The notes under the pieces: generated by a model | The model's input: only the letters and a program-made list of their open reading frames with translations | What the model was told of the DNA's origin: nothing | Databases searched by the model: none | Source of the DNA: Azoamicus sp964355565 | GTDB taxonomy: Bacteria; Pseudomonadota; Gammaproteobacteria; UBA6186; Azoamicaceae | DNA length: 64,000 bases | Reading direction: 5' to 3' | NCBI GenBank assembly: GCA_964355565.1 | Contig: CAYHDJ010000001.1 | Location: 62,001 to 126,000 of the forward strand | Shown here: positions 54,632 through 64,000 of the stretch, piece after piece | Layout: every line of letters starts with the position of its first letter | Numbering within the stretch: position 1 is the first letter of the stretch | Program-made: the position numbers and the translations under genes

Positions 54632-57169
54632 ATGAATGAATATACTCCTATAATGCAACAATATTTGAAAATAAAATCGCAGCATACTGATAAAATTCTT
54701 CTTTTTAGAATTGGCGATTTTTATGAGCTTTTTTTTGAAGATTCGATTGAAGTTTCTAAGCTTTTGCTTTTGACTTTAACTAGCAGAGGTAAATATAATG
54801 GTAATCCAATACCTATGGCTGGGTTTCCAGTTAAGGCTGCTTATGGATATTTTGCTAAATTGATGAAACTTAATAAAAAAGTTGCTATTTGTGAACAAGT
54901 TGGAAATTTCAAAAAAAATGGTTTGATGGAACGTGAGGTTGTTAGAATTTTAACTCCTGGGACATTTTTTAATGAGAATTATTTATGCGAAAGCATTAAT
55001 AATTTTATTGTGTGTATATCTGTGTTAGATGGAATTTATGGCATAGCTGCACTAGATGTTAGTACTGGATATTTTTTTTTGTCCAGGGCAGATAATAATT
55101 TTGATTTATATAATGAAATAGATAAAATAGGTCCAGTTGAAGTTCTTGTATCAGAACAGGTTAATTTTTTGCAATTTTTACCTAAAAATTTGTTTATAAA
55201 CAGACTTGAGTCGTGTAAATTTAATTATGATTTCTCATATTCTATTTTAATCAAATTTTTTGGCGTAGAGCCACTTTCATGTATTGATTTAGATTTTTTT
55301 AAAAGCTCTATTATTTCTGCAGGATGCTTATTGGATTTTGTTTTGTGTACTCAAAAAAATAATTTAGAGAACATAGGATCTTTGGAAGTTAATAGTGTAG
55401 ATAGTTTTTTGTATTTAGATCATAATTCTAGGAAAAATTTGGAACTTTTTAGAAGTTTAACTGGTAATGATAAAGATTCGCTTCTATATGTTATAGATAG
55501 CACTGTTACAGCTATGGGAAAACGGTTACTACGCAGGTGGTTATTTTCTCCTATTGTGTCTAGGAGTGTGTTAATTGATAGATTAGTTAGCGTTTCTGTT
55601 TTGAAAACTGATCAAAATTTTTTTAAAATAAAATCATTATTATGTAAAGTAGCTGATTTAGAACGTATTTTAAGTAAAGTTGTTTTTTCTATTGTCAAAC
55701 CTATAGATTTAAAACGGTTACAAACTTCTTTAGAAGTTTTGCCAGTTTTGAAAGCGGAATTAGAAAAATTAACTTTGAAAGGGGTATTGGAGGATATTTT
55801 TCATAATATGAATTTATTTGATAAAATTGCTGAGTTGATTGATAAAACAATAGTAGATAATCCTCCTGGTAGTCTGCATGATGGTAATTTTGTTAGATGT
55901 GGTTTTGATCCTAAGTTAGATAATTATAGAGCATTAGCTATGGATATGAGCGAGTATTTGAAAAGTTATCAAAAGAGCGAAATTATTAGACTTAATATTC
56001 CAAGTTTGTCTATTAATTTTTTTTCAAAGTTGGGGTATTTTATAGAAGTGCCTAAGTCTGAGTTATCTAAGGTTACTAGCGATTATAAAAAAATTTCCGC
56101 TACTTTAAAAGTTTGTAGATATACTAATGATAAGTTAAGGAATTTGGATAGAGATATTAGTGATGCTAAAACTAAAGTTTTAGAAAGGGAAAAAAAAATA
56201 TATAGGGTAATTTTGTATAAGATAAAAAAAAATGTGTTAAAGATGCAGATTACTGCTAAATATCTTGCTATATTAGATGTAATAAATTCTTTTGCTAGTC
56301 AGGCTAGTATGTATAAGTGGTGTGAACCTGTTTTAACTGATGATAGCGTTTTAGATATAAAAAATGGCAGACATCCAGTTGTAGAGTTTAAAAATAATAA
56401 TGTTTTTATTCCTAATGATTTATTTTTAAATAATAAAACTAAAGCTTTGATTATTACTGGATCTAATATGGGAGGAAAATCTACTTATATGAGGCAAGCA
56501 GCTATTATAATTTTGTTATCTCATATTGGTTCGCATGTTCCAGCTGATTGTGCTGTTATAGGTAAAATTGATAAGATTTTTACTAGGATTGGTGCTGGTG
56601 ATGATTTGGCTAATTCATGTTCTACGTTTATGTTAGAAATGAAAGAAATATCTGACATTTTAATTAGAGCTACTGCTGATAGTTTTATTTTGATAGATGA
56701 ACTTGGTAGGGGTACTGGATATTTTGATGGAAAGGCATTGGCGTTTTCTATAATGAAAGAATTATTAGAAGTTAATAAATCTTTTTTTCTTTTCTCTACT
56801 CATTTTTATGATTTACATGTGATTTGTAATTTATATCCAGTGATTAGTAAAATATATTTTGTTGTTTCTATTGAGGCTCATGGGCTTGTTTTTCATTATA
56901 GGTTTGTTAATGGATATTCATGCAATAGTTTTGGAATAGAAGTGGCTAAAATGGCTGGATTACCTAGTAATTTGATTGAACATGCTTTTTTAAAGTTTAA
57001 CGATTTTCAGAAGAATTTTTTTTTAGGCCGTGATGGGCTGGAATGTTTGCGTTGTTCAAAGTTAGGAGAAATTTTTCCTTTTGTTGAAAAAATAGATCCT
57101 GATTGCTTATCGCCGAGAGAAGCATTAGATAAGCTTTATTTTTTAAAAAAAATCTTTGACAAGAATTAA
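54632..57169 (+). CDS. mutS: DNA mismatch repair protein MutS
   Basis: An 845-residue mismatch-recognition ATPase (E. coli 853). The mismatch-binding Phe-x-Glu is in RIGDFYELFFED near residue 30. Walker A is GSNMGGKSTYMRQ near residue 610, and the DELGRGTGYFDG block is intact apart from minor changes (usual S-T before the second Gly is GY). The C-terminal LSPREALDKLY is typical. It is the first gene of a mutS-zapE-dnaE run and pairs with mutL. Confidence 0.97.
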   Translation: MNEYTPIMQQYLKIKSQHTDKILLFRIGDFYELFFEDSIEVSKLLLLTLTSRGKYNGNPIPMAGFPVKAAYGYFAKLMKLNKKVAICEQVGNFKKNGLMEREVVRILTPGTFFNENYLCESINNFIVCISVLDGIYGIAALDVSTGYFFLSRADNNFDLYNEIDKIGPVEVLVSEQVNFLQFLPKNLFINRLESCKFNYDFSYSILIKFFGVEPLSCIDLDFFKSSIISAGCLLDFVLCTQKNNLENIGSLEVNSVDSFLYLDHNSRKNLELFRSLTGNDKDSLLYVIDSTVTAMGKRLLRRWLFSPIVSRSVLIDRLVSVSVLKTDQNFFKIKSLLCKVADLERILSKVVFSIVKPIDLKRLQTSLEVLPVLKAELEKLTLKGVLEDIFHNMNLFDKIAELIDKTIVDNPPGSLHDGNFVRCGFDPKLDNYRALAMDMSEYLKSYQKSEIIRLNIPSLSINFFSKLGYFIEVPKSELSKVTSDYKKISATLKVCRYTNDKLRNLDRDISDAKTKVLEREKKIYRVILYKIKKNVLKMQITAKYLAILDVINSFASQASMYKWCEPVLTDDSVLDIKNGRHPVVEFKNNNVFIPNDLFLNNKTKALIITGSNMGGKSTYMRQAAIIILLSHIGSHVPADCAVIGKIDKIFTRIGAGDDLANSCSTFMLEMKEISDILIRATADSFILIDELGRGTGYFDGKALAFSIMKELLEVNKSFFLFSTHFYDLHVICNLYPVISKIYFVVSIEAHGLVFHYRFVNGYSCNSFGIEVAKMAGLPSNLIEHAFLKFNDFQKNFFLGRDGLECLRCSKLGEIFPFVEKIDPDCLSPREALDKLYFLKKIFDKN

Positions 57170-57178
57170 AAGAATTTT

Positions 57179-58279
57179 ATGTCTGACTTGATTGATTTGT
57201 ATAAAGTTAATTTATTGAAAAAAAATTTTTTTTATGATAAGGCTCAAGAAATTGTTGTACTTGAGTTAGATAATTTATTAACTAAGATAAAAATGAGGAA
57301 TGACCAACGCGATAGTTTATTTTTTTCAGATATTTGGAATTTTTTTGAAAAAAATGATAACCTTGGACTTTATATTTGGGGTGATGTTGGTAGAGGAAAA
57401 ACATATTTAGTTGATTTGTTTTTTTCTTGCTTGCCTTTTGAAAGAAAAGTGCGCTTACATTTTCACCATTTTATGAAACTTATTCATGATCAAATGAAGA
57501 TTTATTCTGGTGAAAAAGACCCTCTAAAATTTATAGCTAAGTGGTTGCATAGAGAGTATTTAGTGATATGTTTGGATGAATTTTTTGTTAAAGATATAGG
57601 CGATGCTATGAATTTAGCAAGACTCTTTAATTACTTGTTTGATTTTAGTGTATTTTTTGTTATTACTTCAAATGTTGTGCCGGCTAAATTGTATGAAGGT
57701 GGATTGCAAAGGCAAAAATTTTTACATACTATTCATTTATTTGAAAAATTTTTAAAGATTGTAAATGTTAATAGTAGTATTGATTATAGGTACATGTGTT
57801 TGGAAAATGAGACTGTGTTTTTTTACTCTTTGTCATTCAGTACGTTTAAAAATATGAAAACATTGTTTTTAAAGGCTTCTGGAGCCATTTTAAATAGAAA
57901 TGTTTCTTTAAATATTTCTGGTAGAAAAATTTTAGCTTATTATGTTTCTGACAATGTTGCGTGGTTTGGATTTAATTTTATTTGTGGTTTTGGGAGAAGT
58001 CAATTAGATTATATTGAAATAGCTAACTTGTTTAAAGTTGTGTTTTTGAGTGGAGTAAAGAGTTTCGGTGCTAATAGTGATGATGATGTTAGACGATTTA
58101 TTTCGTTAATTGATGAATTTTATGACAGAAAGGTTCATTTAGTTATTTCGTTTGATTGTGAGATATCTAATTTGTATAGAGGAGACCTCTTAAAGTTTGA
58201 TTTTAAACGCACCATTAGTAGGTTAACTGAGATGTCTACTAAAAGTTATTTAAAGGATTTTAATAAATATGTCTTATGA
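57179..58279 (+). CDS. zapE: Cell division protein ZapE (AFG1-like ATPase)
   Basis: A 366-residue P-loop ATPase; E. coli ZapE destabilises FtsZ rings under stress, and mitochondrial AFG1 acts in respiratory-complex quality control. Walker A is GDVGRGKTYLVDLFF near residue 70 and Walker B VICLDEFFVKDIGDAM. RLHFHHFMKLIHDQM and FVITSNVVPAKLYEGGLQR are family marks. It overlaps dnaE by 11 bases. Which of the two roles applies is unknown. Confidence 0.93.
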   Translation: MSDLIDLYKVNLLKKNFFYDKAQEIVVLELDNLLTKIKMRNDQRDSLFFSDIWNFFEKNDNLGLYIWGDVGRGKTYLVDLFFSCLPFERKVRLHFHHFMKLIHDQMKIYSGEKDPLKFIAKWLHREYLVICLDEFFVKDIGDAMNLARLFNYLFDFSVFFVITSNVVPAKLYEGGLQRQKFLHTIHLFEKFLKIVNVNSSIDYRYMCLENETVFFYSLSFSTFKNMKTLFLKASGAILNRNVSLNISGRKILAYYVSDNVAWFGFNFICGFGRSQLDYIEIANLFKVVFLSGVKSFGANSDDDVRRFISLIDEFYDRKVHLVISFDCEISNLYRGDLLKFDFKRTISRLTEMSTKSYLKDFNKYVL

Positions 58280-61200
58280 GTTTGTCCATTTGCATGCTCA
58301 CAGTGAATATTCTTTGGATTGTGGTTTTTTAAATATTAGTGACTATGTAAAATTTTGTTATGAAAATGATTTTATTGCTGCTGCCATAACTGAACGTTTT
58401 AATTTATTTTCTGCTGTTAAATTTTATAATAAATGTTTTGATTTTGGTATTAAGCCAATATTGGGTTGTGAAGTGTTTTTAGAGTGTGATAATTTTATTT
58501 ATAGTAAAACACTTTTACTTTGCAAAAATTATATTGGGTATAGAAATTTACTTTTACTTTTAACTAAAGCTCATTTAAATAGTCTTGATGGTATTCCATT
58601 AGTTAGATATAAGTGGTTGTTGGATTTGTCTGATGGTTTGATTGCTGTAGGTGTATCTTTGGAAAGTGATATAGGGCAGGCTCTACTTAATAATAATTTT
58701 GATAAAGCTCATGATATATTTAGCTTTTGGAATTTTGTTTTTAAGGATAGATATTATTTGTCTATATCTAGACTTGGTGTTCCAGGTGAAGTTATTTATA
58801 TAACTCGGGTTATTGAATTTTCACATAGTTGTAAAATTTCATTAGTCGTTACTAATGAAGTGGCTTTTCTTAGAAAGAGTGATTTGTTTTCTTATCAGTT
58901 AAAAATGGCTATGTTTGATTTGTATTCTGATAAATTGTCTGGCCTGGATAATAAATTTCTAGATAATAAGTATTTTAAATCATATGATGAGATGCAAATG
59001 CTTTTTTTAGATATGCCTGAAGTAATTTATAACACTGCAGAATTAGCTAAAAGATGTAATCTTTTTTTTAAATTTGGAGTTGATTATTCCCCCAAAATTA
59101 ATTCGTATCAAGGTATGTCTGGTGATTTGTTTTTATTTAGGTATTCATTTAATAAGTTATTATTGGATAACTTTTTTTTAAAAAAAAATGATTTTGATGT
59201 TTATGTAAACAGGTTAAAGGTTGAATTAAGTGTTATAATTAGTATTGGTTTTGTAAATTATTTTTTAGTTACTTATGATTTCATTAGTTGGGCAAAAAAA
59301 AATGATATTTTTATTGGTCCAGGGAGGGGTTCTGGAGCTGGTTCTTTGATTGCATATTTGTTGTTAATTACTATTTCAGATCCAATAAAAAATGATTTAT
59401 TATTTGAGAGATTTTTAAATAAAGATCGTATATCTAGTCCAGATTTTGATGTTGATTTTTGCATAGAAGGTAGAGATTTAATTATAGATTATATTTTTAA
59501 TTTTTATGGTGTTAAGAATGTTGCACAAATTGTTACTTTTGGTTGTATGACTATTAAATCCGTTGTTAGAGATATAGGCAGAGTTTTGGGATATTCATAT
59601 AATTTTATTGATAAAATTATTAAACTTATATCTAGCAATTCTGGTGTATCTTTAAAATCTGAGCTTGTCAATAATTCAAGATTGAGAAAAGAGTATGATA
59701 ACAGCAATGATGTTCAAACTGTATTAAATCTTAGTTTGAGATTGGAGGGTATACTAAAAGGCATAGGCAAACATGCTGGTGGAGTAATTATTTCATCTGT
59801 TGAATTATTAAGTTATTTGCCCTTGCAGTATGAATTTTCTGAATTTAATTTTATCACTCAGTTTGATAAAGATGATGCTGAGTTATTTGGGTTTACTAAA
59901 TTTGATTTTTTGGGACTAAAAACTTTAACTATAACAGCTGATGTTATTGATACAATTTGTTCGTATTTTAGTTTTGCTTGTAATTTTCTATTTGATTTTG
60001 AAAATTTTCAATTTGATGATTTTAGGACGTATATTTTATTATCACGCGGAGATACATTGGGAATTTTTCAATTTGAGTCTAGCGGTATGCGAAGCATTTT
60101 ACAGAAAGTTCAACCTGATGTTTTTTCAGATATTGTTTCTTTGATAGCTTTATATAGGCCAGGACCTCTTCAATCTGGGCTTTTACTTTCTTTTACTAAA
60201 AGAAAGCATGGTTTTGAAAAAATAGATTATATTAATGATGTAGTTTCTGATATTTTGATGGAAACTTATGGCATGATTGTTTATCAAGAACAGGTTATGT
60301 TAATAGCTCAAGTTTTTGCTAATTATAGTTTGGCTGATGCTGATTATTTAAGAATAGCTATGAGTAAGAAGAAACTTAATGAGATGGCGTGGCATTTGGA
60401 AAATTTTGTTTATGGCGCATCTTTTAAGGGTTTTGACAAGGATATTGCTGAAAAAGTTTTTTATTTAATAGAAAAATTTGCAGGGTATGGTTTTAATAAA
60501 GCTCATTCGGTGGGATATGCTTTGTTAGCTTATAATTCAAGTTGGTTTAAGGCTAATTATACTATTATTTTTCTGTCTGTTTTATTTTCTGCCGATATGG
60601 ATAATAGTGATATTGATTTTTATATTGATGAGTGTGAATATTTTGGCATACGTGTAGTATATCCTGATATAAATAGAAGTTCATATTGTTTTACTATAGT
60701 AGATTATAAGACATTACTTTTAGGTTTTGGAGCTATTAAGGGTCTTGGAAAGGCTTTAATTTCAGAAATTATTTTTTCAAGAGCTATATTTGGTTTTTAT
60801 AATAGTTTTTTTGATTTTTTATATAGAATGGATATGAATTTATTGACTAAGAAGGTTTTGCAGTCAATAGTGTATTCTGGGGCATTTGATAATTTTAGTT
60901 CGTCTAAATTTAAATTGGTTTTAATTAGCAATAAAGTTTTTGATCTGTATATTGATTTTAGTTTTAAAAACTCTTTTTCTTTTGAATCAATTGTAGATAA
61001 GTTTTTTAAATATTCTATTAAGAATTTTTATTATATGATTGAATATAAAAACATTGAGTTTGCTAATAATAGATATTTATTGGGTAAATATTTATTTTAT
61101 AATCCAATTAATTATTATGTAAATGACATTTTGTTTATTTCAAAAATGTCATATAAAATTGGTAAGTATTTTAATGAGTTTTTTTGTGGTGTTATTAGCA

Positions 61201-61655
61201 GTTTTAAACCTGTTTCTAGTAGTTTTTATTTATTAAAAATTTCTGGATTATATGAGGAAAGATCAATTTTAATTTCTGTTTTTAGATATAAAAATAAAAG
61301 AGATTTATTTAAGAATGGTAAGTTGGTTGTTACGTGTTTGTATGTTTTAAATAACTATTTTTATGAATTATTGCTTGAAGATTTTTATTTTTTTAGGTGT
61401 ATTTTTGCAAAGTATTTAGATATTTACTTAGCTGAGTGTTATATATCAGATGATTTTTTTAAACAATTTTTTTTAATTTTATTTAATAAAACTGTCAGTG
61501 GTGAGACTAAAATTAGGTTGGTGTATTTTTCTCATGGTTCTCTTAGCTTTGTTTTTTTAAATGATGAAATAAATATTTCATTACATGATGATGTGTTAAA
61601 TGAATTAAATAAATTCAAAGAGATAAAGAAAGTATCTGTAATTTACAACTTTTAA
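58269..61655 (+). CDS. dnaE: DNA polymerase III subunit alpha
   Basis: The replicative polymerase, 1128 residues (E. coli 1160). The PHP domain starts FVHLHAHSEYSLDCG. The polymerase palm has GPGRGSGAGSLIAYLL and the catalytic PDFDVDFC near residue 392, followed by the third acidic region. GFNKAHSVGYALLAY and KKKLNEMA are conserved in the fingers region. The C-terminal OB and tau-binding part is very Phe/Tyr-rich and hard to align. The ATG lies inside zapE (11-base overlap). Confidence 0.98.
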   Translation: MSYEFVHLHAHSEYSLDCGFLNISDYVKFCYENDFIAAAITERFNLFSAVKFYNKCFDFGIKPILGCEVFLECDNFIYSKTLLLCKNYIGYRNLLLLLTKAHLNSLDGIPLVRYKWLLDLSDGLIAVGVSLESDIGQALLNNNFDKAHDIFSFWNFVFKDRYYLSISRLGVPGEVIYITRVIEFSHSCKISLVVTNEVAFLRKSDLFSYQLKMAMFDLYSDKLSGLDNKFLDNKYFKSYDEMQMLFLDMPEVIYNTAELAKRCNLFFKFGVDYSPKINSYQGMSGDLFLFRYSFNKLLLDNFFLKKNDFDVYVNRLKVELSVIISIGFVNYFLVTYDFISWAKKNDIFIGPGRGSGAGSLIAYLLLITISDPIKNDLLFERFLNKDRISSPDFDVDFCIEGRDLIIDYIFNFYGVKNVAQIVTFGCMTIKSVVRDIGRVLGYSYNFIDKIIKLISSNSGVSLKSELVNNSRLRKEYDNSNDVQTVLNLSLRLEGILKGIGKHAGGVIISSVELLSYLPLQYEFSEFNFITQFDKDDAELFGFTKFDFLGLKTLTITADVIDTICSYFSFACNFLFDFENFQFDDFRTYILLSRGDTLGIFQFESSGMRSILQKVQPDVFSDIVSLIALYRPGPLQSGLLLSFTKRKHGFEKIDYINDVVSDILMETYGMIVYQEQVMLIAQVFANYSLADADYLRIAMSKKKLNEMAWHLENFVYGASFKGFDKDIAEKVFYLIEKFAGYGFNKAHSVGYALLAYNSSWFKANYTIIFLSVLFSADMDNSDIDFYIDECEYFGIRVVYPDINRSSYCFTIVDYKTLLLGFGAIKGLGKALISEIIFSRAIFGFYNSFFDFLYRMDMNLLTKKVLQSIVYSGAFDNFSSSKFKLVLISNKVFDLYIDFSFKNSFSFESIVDKFFKYSIKNFYYMIEYKNIEFANNRYLLGKYLFYNPINYYVNDILFISKMSYKIGKYFNEFFCGVISSFKPVSSSFYLLKISGLYEERSILISVFRYKNKRDLFKNGKLVVTCLYVLNNYFYELLLEDFYFFRCIFAKYLDIYLAECYISDDFFKQFFLILFNKTVSGETKIRLVYFSHGSLSFVFLNDEINISLHDDVLNELNKFKEIKKVSVIYNF

Positions 61656-61665
61656 AATCTTTTGT

Positions 61666-61688
61666 CTGGAAATATTTAGTATTTCCAG
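61666..61688. terminator. Bidirectional hairpin terminator candidate between dnaE and csrA
   Basis: CTGGAAATA, loop TTTAG, then TATTTCCAG: a perfect nine-pair stem in the 46-base gap between convergent dnaE and csrA. GC pairs close the base. A strong U-run is lacking on either side. The position fits a shared terminator. Confidence 0.6.
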
Positions 61689-61701
61689 TTTACGTGATTG
61701 T

Positions 61702-61896
61702 TTAGTGTCTGTGTAATATCAAATTTTTTTCCTGATCTATTTTTAATTTTTTGAATATTTCTTCTCTATGTACGATTACTGTTCTTGGTGCGTCTACTCC
61801 AATTCGCACTTGTGTTCCCTTTACACCTAATACTGTTACAGTTATATTATCATATATCATTAACGATTCTCCTATTTTTCTTGTTAGAATTAACAT
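61702..61896 (-). CDS. csrA: Carbon storage regulator CsrA
   Basis: A 64-residue RNA-binding translational regulator. It starts MLILTRKIGESLMIYDNITV, has VKGTQVRIGVDAPRTVIVHREEI with the RNA-binding Arg44 region intact, and is full-length (E. coli 61). It sits downstream of alaS as in E. coli. Retaining a global regulator is notable in a reduced genome. Confidence 0.98.
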   Translation of the reverse strand: MLILTRKIGESLMIYDNITVTVLGVKGTQVRIGVDAPRTVIVHREEIFKKLKIDQEKNLILHRH

Positions 61897-61923
61897 TCAG
61901 TCCTCGCTTTGTGTTTTTTAGTG

Positions 61924-64000
61924 TTATGTGTTTAAAAGTAGGTGTAGATATTTTATTATGTCAGTGTTTTCAATTTTTTTATATATTATTCCATTTGCTA
62001 TTTTGTCATTTCCTCCACCCAAGCATTGTATATTTTTGATTAAATTATTTATTATATATATTGCTGATATATGTGTTATATCATTGGTTATAATTATTTT
62101 TATTAAAGTTTTGTCGTTATTGCTTAATAGATTTATAATTATTGTGTTTTTAAAATAATTTATTATTTTTTGTATTGGAAAATCATCTAGTTTTTCATTT
62201 ATTATTACTAGATTTATATTAGTTGTTATTTTTATTGGCGGCGTATTATGTATCGTGTTTTTTATTTTTTCATTCATTAGTTTGTGGTTTTCTAGTGCTA
62301 ATTTATTATTTTTTTCTATTAAGATTTTTATTTTTTTTGCTAGCGCTGTTTTTTCTGTTTTTAGTATATGTGTTAATTCATTTATTAATGAGTCTGTTTC
62401 TTCTAAAGTTTCTATTATTTTATAGTTTGTTATAGCTTCTATTCTTCTTATGTTATTGCCTATTCCATATTCTTTTATTATTTTAAAAAGACCTAGTTCT
62501 GAAGTATTCTGTACATGTGTTCCAGCACATGGTTCTATAGATGTATTGTCACCAATTTTTATTATTCTATTTTTTTCTATATTTGTTGTGTCAAAAGTTA
62601 TTATTACGTTTAAATTATCTTTAATGTTTTTATTTACTAATATTTCTATATCATTTTTTTCATTTTTTGATAAGTGATTAAAATGTATAAAGTCGAATCT
62701 TAGATAGGCATCATTAATAAGTGATCCAGCCTGTGCTATATGCTTGCCAAGAATGTTTTTTAATGCTGCATGTAATAAGTGTGTGGCCGAATGGTTGTTG
62801 GCTATTAGTTTTCTTTTGTTTAGATTTATTTTTGTTTGTACTGTGTCATTTTTTTTTAGTACACCTGATTTCATTTTTCCATAGTGCAAATGTATATTAT
62901 TAAATTCTTTTGTAGTTTTAACATCAAATATGTTTTCGTAATTTTCTATTGTACCAGAATCCCCTGTTTGCCCACCTTTTTCTGCATAAAAGGATGTGTT
63001 TTTTGTTATTATTATACCAGTGTCATTCGTTAATAATATATCTGACTCTATATTATTTTTAATTATTTTTAATATTATTGTGTTTGTTTGATATTTTTCA
63101 TAGCCTTCAAAGATTGTGCAAGGTATGTTTTTTGTATATGTTTCTTCTGTGTATGTTTTTTTTGATTTAATTTTGTTTTGCTTTATTTGATTTTCCATTT
63201 CTTTTTTGAAATCTGATATGGATGTTTTTAAGTTATTTTCCTTTAAGAACATTTCTATTGTGTCTATTGGTGTGCCGTATGTGTCATATAATGTAAATAA
63301 AGTTTTTCCTGATAATTGTTTTTTATTTTGAATAAGTTTTTTTATAAATAATTGACCGTTTTTAATAGTATTTTCGAATTTTAGTTCTTCATTTTTTATA
63401 ATTTTTTTAATTATTGATGCAGATTCTATTGAATAATTTGGCATGTATTTGATAAAATCATCTATTAAATTATATAGTTTTGTTTGCGTTTTTAATTCTT
63501 GCTTTTTAATGATTGATCGTCTTATTAGTTTTTTTAGAATATAACCTCTGCCATCATTTGATGGCATAACATTTTCATTTATTAACATTATGCATGTTTT
63601 AATGTGATCAGTTATTATTCTTATATTTGTATTATTTTCATCTTCCTTAGTTTGTAATGAAGTTATTGTTGACTGTATTAATGGTTTGTATATGTCAGTT
63701 TTGAAGTTATCAAAAACATTTTGTTTTATTGAAGCTATTCTTTCAAGTCCCATGCCTGTGTCTATATATGTTTTTTTAAGTTTTGTTAGTTTATTATGTT
63801 GTTTGTTAAAGTTTATAAATACTAAGTTCCACATTTCTAATAGATTTTTTTTGTCTTCGTTGTGATTTATATTGTAAAATATTTCGCTACAATACCCACA
63901 TGGTCCATTTTCCGCCATTTGCCAAAAATTTGTTTCATGTGATCCATGTATTATTTTTTCTTTATTTATATAGTTTGACCAGATCTTAAGTGTCTCTATA
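61924..64000 (-). CDS. alaS: Alanyl-tRNA synthetase (5' end outside the window)
   Basis: Class II AlaRS; the frame is open from the right edge (64000), so the N-terminus is missing, including most of motif 1. Visible are NFWQMAENGPCGYCSEI (usual FWxMxxxGPCGPCSE), the GRGYILKKLIRR helix, and the editing domain with SATHLLHAALK and EPCAGTHV zinc/catalytic residues. The C-Ala end has CLGGGNDKIANG. The internal ATG at 63918 is the Met of the conserved FWxM motif and not the start. About 690 of some 870 residues are present. csrA follows 27 bases later. Confidence 0.97.
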   Translation of the reverse strand, partial: IETLKIWSNYINKEKIIHGSHETNFWQMAENGPCGYCSEIFYNINHNEDKKNLLEMWNLVFINFNKQHNKLTKLKKTYIDTGMGLERIASIKQNVFDNFKTDIYKPLIQSTITSLQTKEDENNTNIRIITDHIKTCIMLINENVMPSNDGRGYILKKLIRRSIIKKQELKTQTKLYNLIDDFIKYMPNYSIESASIIKKIIKNEELKFENTIKNGQLFIKKLIQNKKQLSGKTLFTLYDTYGTPIDTIEMFLKENNLKTSISDFKKEMENQIKQNKIKSKKTYTEETYTKNIPCTIFEGYEKYQTNTIILKIIKNNIESDILLTNDTGIIITKNTSFYAEKGGQTGDSGTIENYENIFDVKTTKEFNNIHLHYGKMKSGVLKKNDTVQTKINLNKRKLIANNHSATHLLHAALKNILGKHIAQAGSLINDAYLRFDFIHFNHLSKNEKNDIEILVNKNIKDNLNVIITFDTTNIEKNRIIKIGDNTSIEPCAGTHVQNTSELGLFKIIKEYGIGNNIRRIEAITNYKIIETLEETDSLINELTHILKTEKTALAKKIKILIEKNNKLALENHKLMNEKIKNTIHNTPPIKITTNINLVIINEKLDDFPIQKIINYFKNTIIINLLSNNDKTLIKIIITNDITHISAIYIINNLIKNIQCLGGGNDKIANGIIYKKIENTDIIKYLHLLLNT

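Noticed and set aside
61924..63918. alaS starting at the Met of 63918
   Set aside because: Coding sequence with AlaRS motifs continues upstream to the window edge; the Met is inside FWQMAENGPCG.

Overview
The window is a gene-dense, very AT-rich (roughly a quarter G+C by eye) bacterial chromosome segment with almost no intergenic space, many 4-11 nt gene overlaps and short proteins. Gene order is gammaproteobacterial: tRNA-Thr/Tyr/Gly/Thr-tuf-tRNA-Trp-secE-nusG-rplKAJL-rpoBC, rplU-rpmA-obgE, alaS-csrA, grxC-yibN, and a collapsed rluC...rpmF...acpP locus. The state of reduction points to an obligate intracellular symbiont. Retained molybdate import (modABC), a MoeB-type enzyme, ApbE, a 2-oxoacid:ferredoxin oxidoreductase in place of the 2-oxoglutarate dehydrogenase complex, succinyl-CoA synthetase, UbiG and NhaD indicate a respiring symbiont that needs a molybdoenzyme. 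The nitrate-respiring Ca. Azoamicus-type ciliate symbionts would fit, but this is inference: no denitrification gene lies in the window.

Layout. 1-2338: a decayed reading frame on the minus strand, probably a phage DNA-ejection/structural protein, broken by three in-frame TAA codons and a homopolymer frameshift. 2438-15919: a long minus-strand transcription/translation block (AI-2E-type permease, rpoC, rpoB, rplLJAK, nusG, secE, tRNA-Trp, tuf, four tRNAs). 16044-22379: plus strand ileS (frameshifted), mutL, rplU, rpmA, obgE, rpoZ. 22396-31878: nusB, sucCD, grxC, rhodanese-like, rho, rpoH, ispB, a 58-residue zinc-finger protein, korAB. 31895-34289: acpP, rpmF, sppA and rluC (frameshifted at a ten-base poly(A) tract). 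34398-38520: gyrA, two small or membrane proteins, moeB. 38517-42964: an argS-ubiG-modABC run. 43047-50823: sufBCDSU, apbE and a YadGH-type exporter. 50879-64000: bamA, nhaD, mutS, zapE, dnaE, csrA and a partial alaS.

The genes form a coherent minimal set: information processing (RNA polymerase, Rho, NusB/G, sigma-32, DnaE, GyrA, MutS/L), Fe-S cluster assembly (Suf), a TCA segment that reduces a low-potential acceptor (KorAB, SucCD), quinone side chain and ring methylation (IspB, UbiG), molybdenum acquisition, and envelope functions (BamA, YadGH, SppA, SecE).

The plus strand is T- and G-biased nearly throughout. Minus-strand genes therefore encode Lys/Ile/Asn/Thr-rich proteins and plus-strand genes encode Phe/Val/Asp/Cys-rich ones. 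I found no CRISPR array, insertion sequence, rRNA, recognisable riboswitch or obvious new multigene system. The most noteworthy items are the ejection-protein-like pseudogene, the two frameshifted housekeeping genes, and the reduced metabolic loci.
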